DNA from: AG41 sp965653495
Lineage (GTDB): Bacteria; Gemmatimonadota; Gemmatimonadetes; Gemmatimonadales; GWC2-71-9
Length of the DNA: 15,646 bases
Reading direction: 5' to 3'
Assembly (NCBI GenBank): GCA_965653495.1
Contig: CBFHAJ010000089.1
Span: 1 to 15,646, forward strand
Positions within the stretch are counted from its first letter, which is position 1. Each line of letters opens with the position of its first letter. The notes beneath the pieces are model-generated. The model did no database searches, had not been told where the DNA came from, and saw nothing but the letters and a program-made list of their open reading frames with translations. Below are positions 13,812 to 15,646 of this stretch, piece after piece. Made by a program: the position numbers and the translations under genes.

Positions 13812-14510
13812 ATGCGTCGTCCAACCGCTGTTGCGCTCGCCGCCGTCGCCTGTCTCACCGTACTGCGTCCGAGCTGGTCGCAGGATGTCCCACGCCCCGT
13901 CGCCGGCGGCGGCGTTTTTGTGCCCGAGTGGAAGGGAAAGATCGACGACAACGAACAGCGACGGGGAGCCAAGCTCAACGATTCCAAGCTCGCCAAAGAG
14001 AGCGACGCCCTGCACGTGACCACCGGTCCCGCCGTGATCTACTGGAATCCCGCCAACGTGGCCAGCGGCGACTACACCGTGAAGGCGACGTTTCGCGAGC
14101 CGAAATACATGAACCTGAACGACCACCCCCATCCCTACGGGATCTTCATCGCCGGCAATGGCCTCGACACAGACCAGGAGAGCATGCTCTACTGCGCGAC
14201 CTACGGGAACGGTAACGTGATCGTTCGCGGCTTTGGCCCGCAGGCGTTTCAGCTGAACGGGCGCGGCGGCGAGCGCAACGCGGCGGTGCACAAGGCGGCG
14301 GGGCCGGGACAGCCCGTCGAGCAGGAGATCGCCATCTCGGTCAAGGGAGACAAGGTCACGTGCGCGGTGAACGGGACGGTGATCGGGAGCTACGACAAGA
14401 GGGAGGTGGTGACGGCGGGGAAGCTCAAGTCGACCGACGGCATCTATGGCATTCGGTTCGCGCACAACACGGAGGGCTTGGTCACGGGGCTGGCCGTCAC
14501 CAAGCCGTAG
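13812..14510 (+). CDS. Exported concanavalin/DUF1080-like protein
   Basis: A 232-residue protein with a signal peptide (MRRPTAVALAAVACLTVLRP, likely cleaved near WSQ-D, residue 25-26). The rest has the layout of a single jelly-roll domain: a strand ALHVTTGPAVIYWNPANVAS, GDYTVKATFREPKYMN, HPHPYGIFIAGNGL, MLYCATYGNGNVIVRGFG, EQEIAISVKGDKVTCAVNGT, and a last strand GIYGIRFAHNTEGLVTGLAV. This resembles the LamG/DUF1080-type (3-keto-disaccharide hydrolase-like) sandwich, in which a D-G-x-Y-G-x-R ending is common. No catalytic pair is clear, so carbohydrate binding is a guess. The ATG at 13812 is supported by AGGGGA about 8 nt upstream and by the signal peptide. The open frame to 11889 is the antisense of the acylase and not real. 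It is divergent from the acylase and shares its operator-like gap; its stop is 6 nt from the convergent M16 gene's stop. Confidence 0.78.
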   Translation: MRRPTAVALAAVACLTVLRPSWSQDVPRPVAGGGVFVPEWKGKIDDNEQRRGAKLNDSKLAKESDALHVTTGPAVIYWNPANVASGDYTVKATFREPKYMNLNDHPHPYGIFIAGNGLDTDQESMLYCATYGNGNVIVRGFGPQAFQLNGRGGERNAAVHKAAGPGQPVEQEIAISVKGDKVTCAVNGTVIGSYDKREVVTAGKLKSTDGIYGIRFAHNTEGLVTGLAVTKP

Positions 14511-14516
14511 CCGGCC

Positions 14517-15646
14517 CTAGGGGGTCTTCGGCCGGTAGGGCTCCAGCTGCGCGTCGATGACCTTGCGGTCGCCCACCACGGCGATCGTCATCCGCGACGG
14601 ATCGAGGTACTGCCGCGTGGCTTGCTGCACGTCCACCGGCGTCACCGCGCGAACGTTGCGGACGTAATCGGCGAGGTAGGCGTCACCCAGACCGTGCTGG
14701 TCGACGAACTGCAACTGGCTGATGACCCCCTGTCGCGAATTGTTCTGGATCACGAACAGGCCCGCCAGGTTGTTCTTGATGCCGTCCACCTCGGCCGCCG
14801 GCGGGGTCTCGCTCCGGAGCCGGTCCACTTCGCCCACGATCTCTTTGAGCGATGCGCCGGTCACCGCCGTGGTCACGTCCGCCACCTCGACCCAGAACGC
14901 GGTGTGGGGCCGCGCCCAGACGAAGCTGAACGGCGAGTACGTGTAGCCTTTGTCTTCGCGGATGTTCCGCGTGATGCGCGAGCCGAAAGCGCCCCCCAGG
15001 AGGGCATCGGTCACGGTGAGCTTGATCCAGTCTGCCGAGCTCGGATCGGCGACGGGGAGACCGATGCGCACCGTGCTCTGGACCGCCCCGGGACGGTCGA
15101 TCACGTCGAATTGCCGTGTCGCGACCGGTGTGGGCGGGTGCACCGTCGGCGGGGGGCCCGCTGGCCAGCCACCCATAGTCGCGCGGACCGCTCGCTCCAC
15201 GGCGGCTGCATCGAACACGCCGCTCACGTACACGCGCACCCGCCGGGCGCCGAAATTCTTGGTGTAGAAGTCGCGTACTGCGTCGGCGCCGTATCCCTTG
15301 AGCATCCTTTCGGGCGCATAGATCCGGGCGTACGGATGATCGCCCAACACCAGTCGCAGGAAGTCCTGCCGCGCCTGCTCCTGCGGAGTCGCGAGCGCGA
15401 TCGCGTTGTCACGCACGCGGTTCGTGACGAGTCGGTCGACGTCGGCGGGCGCGAAGCGCGGGTGTTGCACCACGTCGGCCAGCAGGGTCACGAAGCGCTC
15501 GGCGTACTCGCTCAGGGCCTCACCGCCAACGATCACCTGCTCGGTTCCCGCATCGGCTGAGATCGATCCACCCATCTCCGCCGCCTCGCGCGAGATGTCC
15601 GGCCCGGAGCGCGTGGTGGTGCCCTCGAGCAGCAGGTTGGCGGTCA
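14517..15646 (-). CDS. M16-family peptidase homologue, probably non-catalytic type (5' end outside window)
   Basis: The frame is open from the right edge to TAG at 14517-14519 and gives about 375 residues. M16 (insulinase/processing-peptidase) proteins have two similar halves of about 210 residues. In view are the end of the first half (LLLEGTTTRSG-DISREAAEMGGSISADAG, LVLGDHPYARI) and the second half (FYTKNFGARRVRVYVSGVF, VIDRPGAVQSTVRIGLPV, ALLGGAFGSRITRNIREDKGYTYSPFS, then TRQYLDPSRMTIAVVGD). Catalytic M16 members have HxxEH before the FKGT stretch. At the corresponding place this one has TANLLLEGT, as in the inactive partner subunits often encoded beside an active one. The missing 5' end could change that only if a second HxxEH lies further upstream. 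No start is visible; the ATG at 15575 is internal. An active M16 partner is expected just beyond the right edge. Confidence 0.85.
   Translation of the reverse strand, partial: TANLLLEGTTTRSGPDISREAAEMGGSISADAGTEQVIVGGEALSEYAERFVTLLADVVQHPRFAPADVDRLVTNRVRDNAIALATPQEQARQDFLRLVLGDHPYARIYAPERMLKGYGADAVRDFYTKNFGARRVRVYVSGVFDAAAVERAVRATMGGWPAGPPPTVHPPTPVATRQFDVIDRPGAVQSTVRIGLPVADPSSADWIKLTVTDALLGGAFGSRITRNIREDKGYTYSPFSFVWARPHTAFWVEVADVTTAVTGASLKEIVGEVDRLRSETPPAAEVDGIKNNLAGLFVIQNNSRQGVISQLQFVDQHGLGDAYLADYVRNVRAVTPVDVQQATRQYLDPSRMTIAVVGDRKVIDAQLEPYRPKTP

Noticed and set aside
1..15646. tRNA, CRISPR, insertion sequence, prophage or attachment site
   Set aside because: No cloverleaf, spaced repeat array, transposase or integrase motif was found on reading both strands.

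Overview
The window is GC-rich bacterial chromosome with strong G/C bias at third codon positions. Most products are predicted to be exported: several have signal peptides ending in an A-x-A/AQ type site, one has a lipobox, and the set includes TonB-like, M16 peptidase and beta-propeller proteins. This mix is typical of soil bacteria such as Gemmatimonadota or related phyla. The phylum is an inference from gene content; no rRNA, tRNA or phylogenetic marker is present. I see no tRNA, CRISPR array, insertion sequence, integrase or phage gene.

Left part (1-2890), plus strand: the 3' end of a glucosamine-6-phosphate deaminase gene (nagB), a DUF4386 membrane protein, an exported YncE-type beta-propeller, a NUDIX hydrolase of the COG4119 type, and a short membrane-protein reading frame that appears frameshifted and overlaps the NUDIX stop. 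On the minus strand (2832-4022), convergent with these, is a Ser/Thr protein kinase whose C-terminus is a BRCT domain. This is the most unusual architecture in the window.

Middle part (4101-7494), plus strand: a secreted LVIVD-repeat protein and a secreted GH30 glycosidase 4 nt apart, probably one transcript acting on an extracytoplasmic glycoconjugate or polysaccharide. Then come a Uma2-family (PD-(D/E)XK) gene on the minus strand (7499-8050) and, head to head with it, a broken fragment of an RCC1-repeat gene (about 8150-8486, plus). A second YncE/YVTN propeller (8498-9529, minus) is divergent from an unrecognised lipoprotein (9603-10589, plus).

Right part (10590-15646): a 12-cytosine run lies between the lipoprotein and a minus-strand protein that joins a VasI/TagO-like region to a TonB C-terminal domain. 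Next is a penicillin-acylase-family Ntn hydrolase (11586-13730, minus), divergent from a small exported concanavalin-like protein (13812-14510, plus). The shared gap holds a 17-bp dyad that looks like an operator. Last is the 3' part of an M16-family peptidase homologue (minus), probably the non-catalytic kind, running off the right edge.

There is no single large pathway here. The genes look like a run of small transcription units for envelope and secreted proteins. The best leads for something new are the kinase-BRCT fusion, the TagO-TonB fusion, the homopolymer tracts (C12 between genes, G8 just before the acylase nucleophile) and the operator-like dyad.
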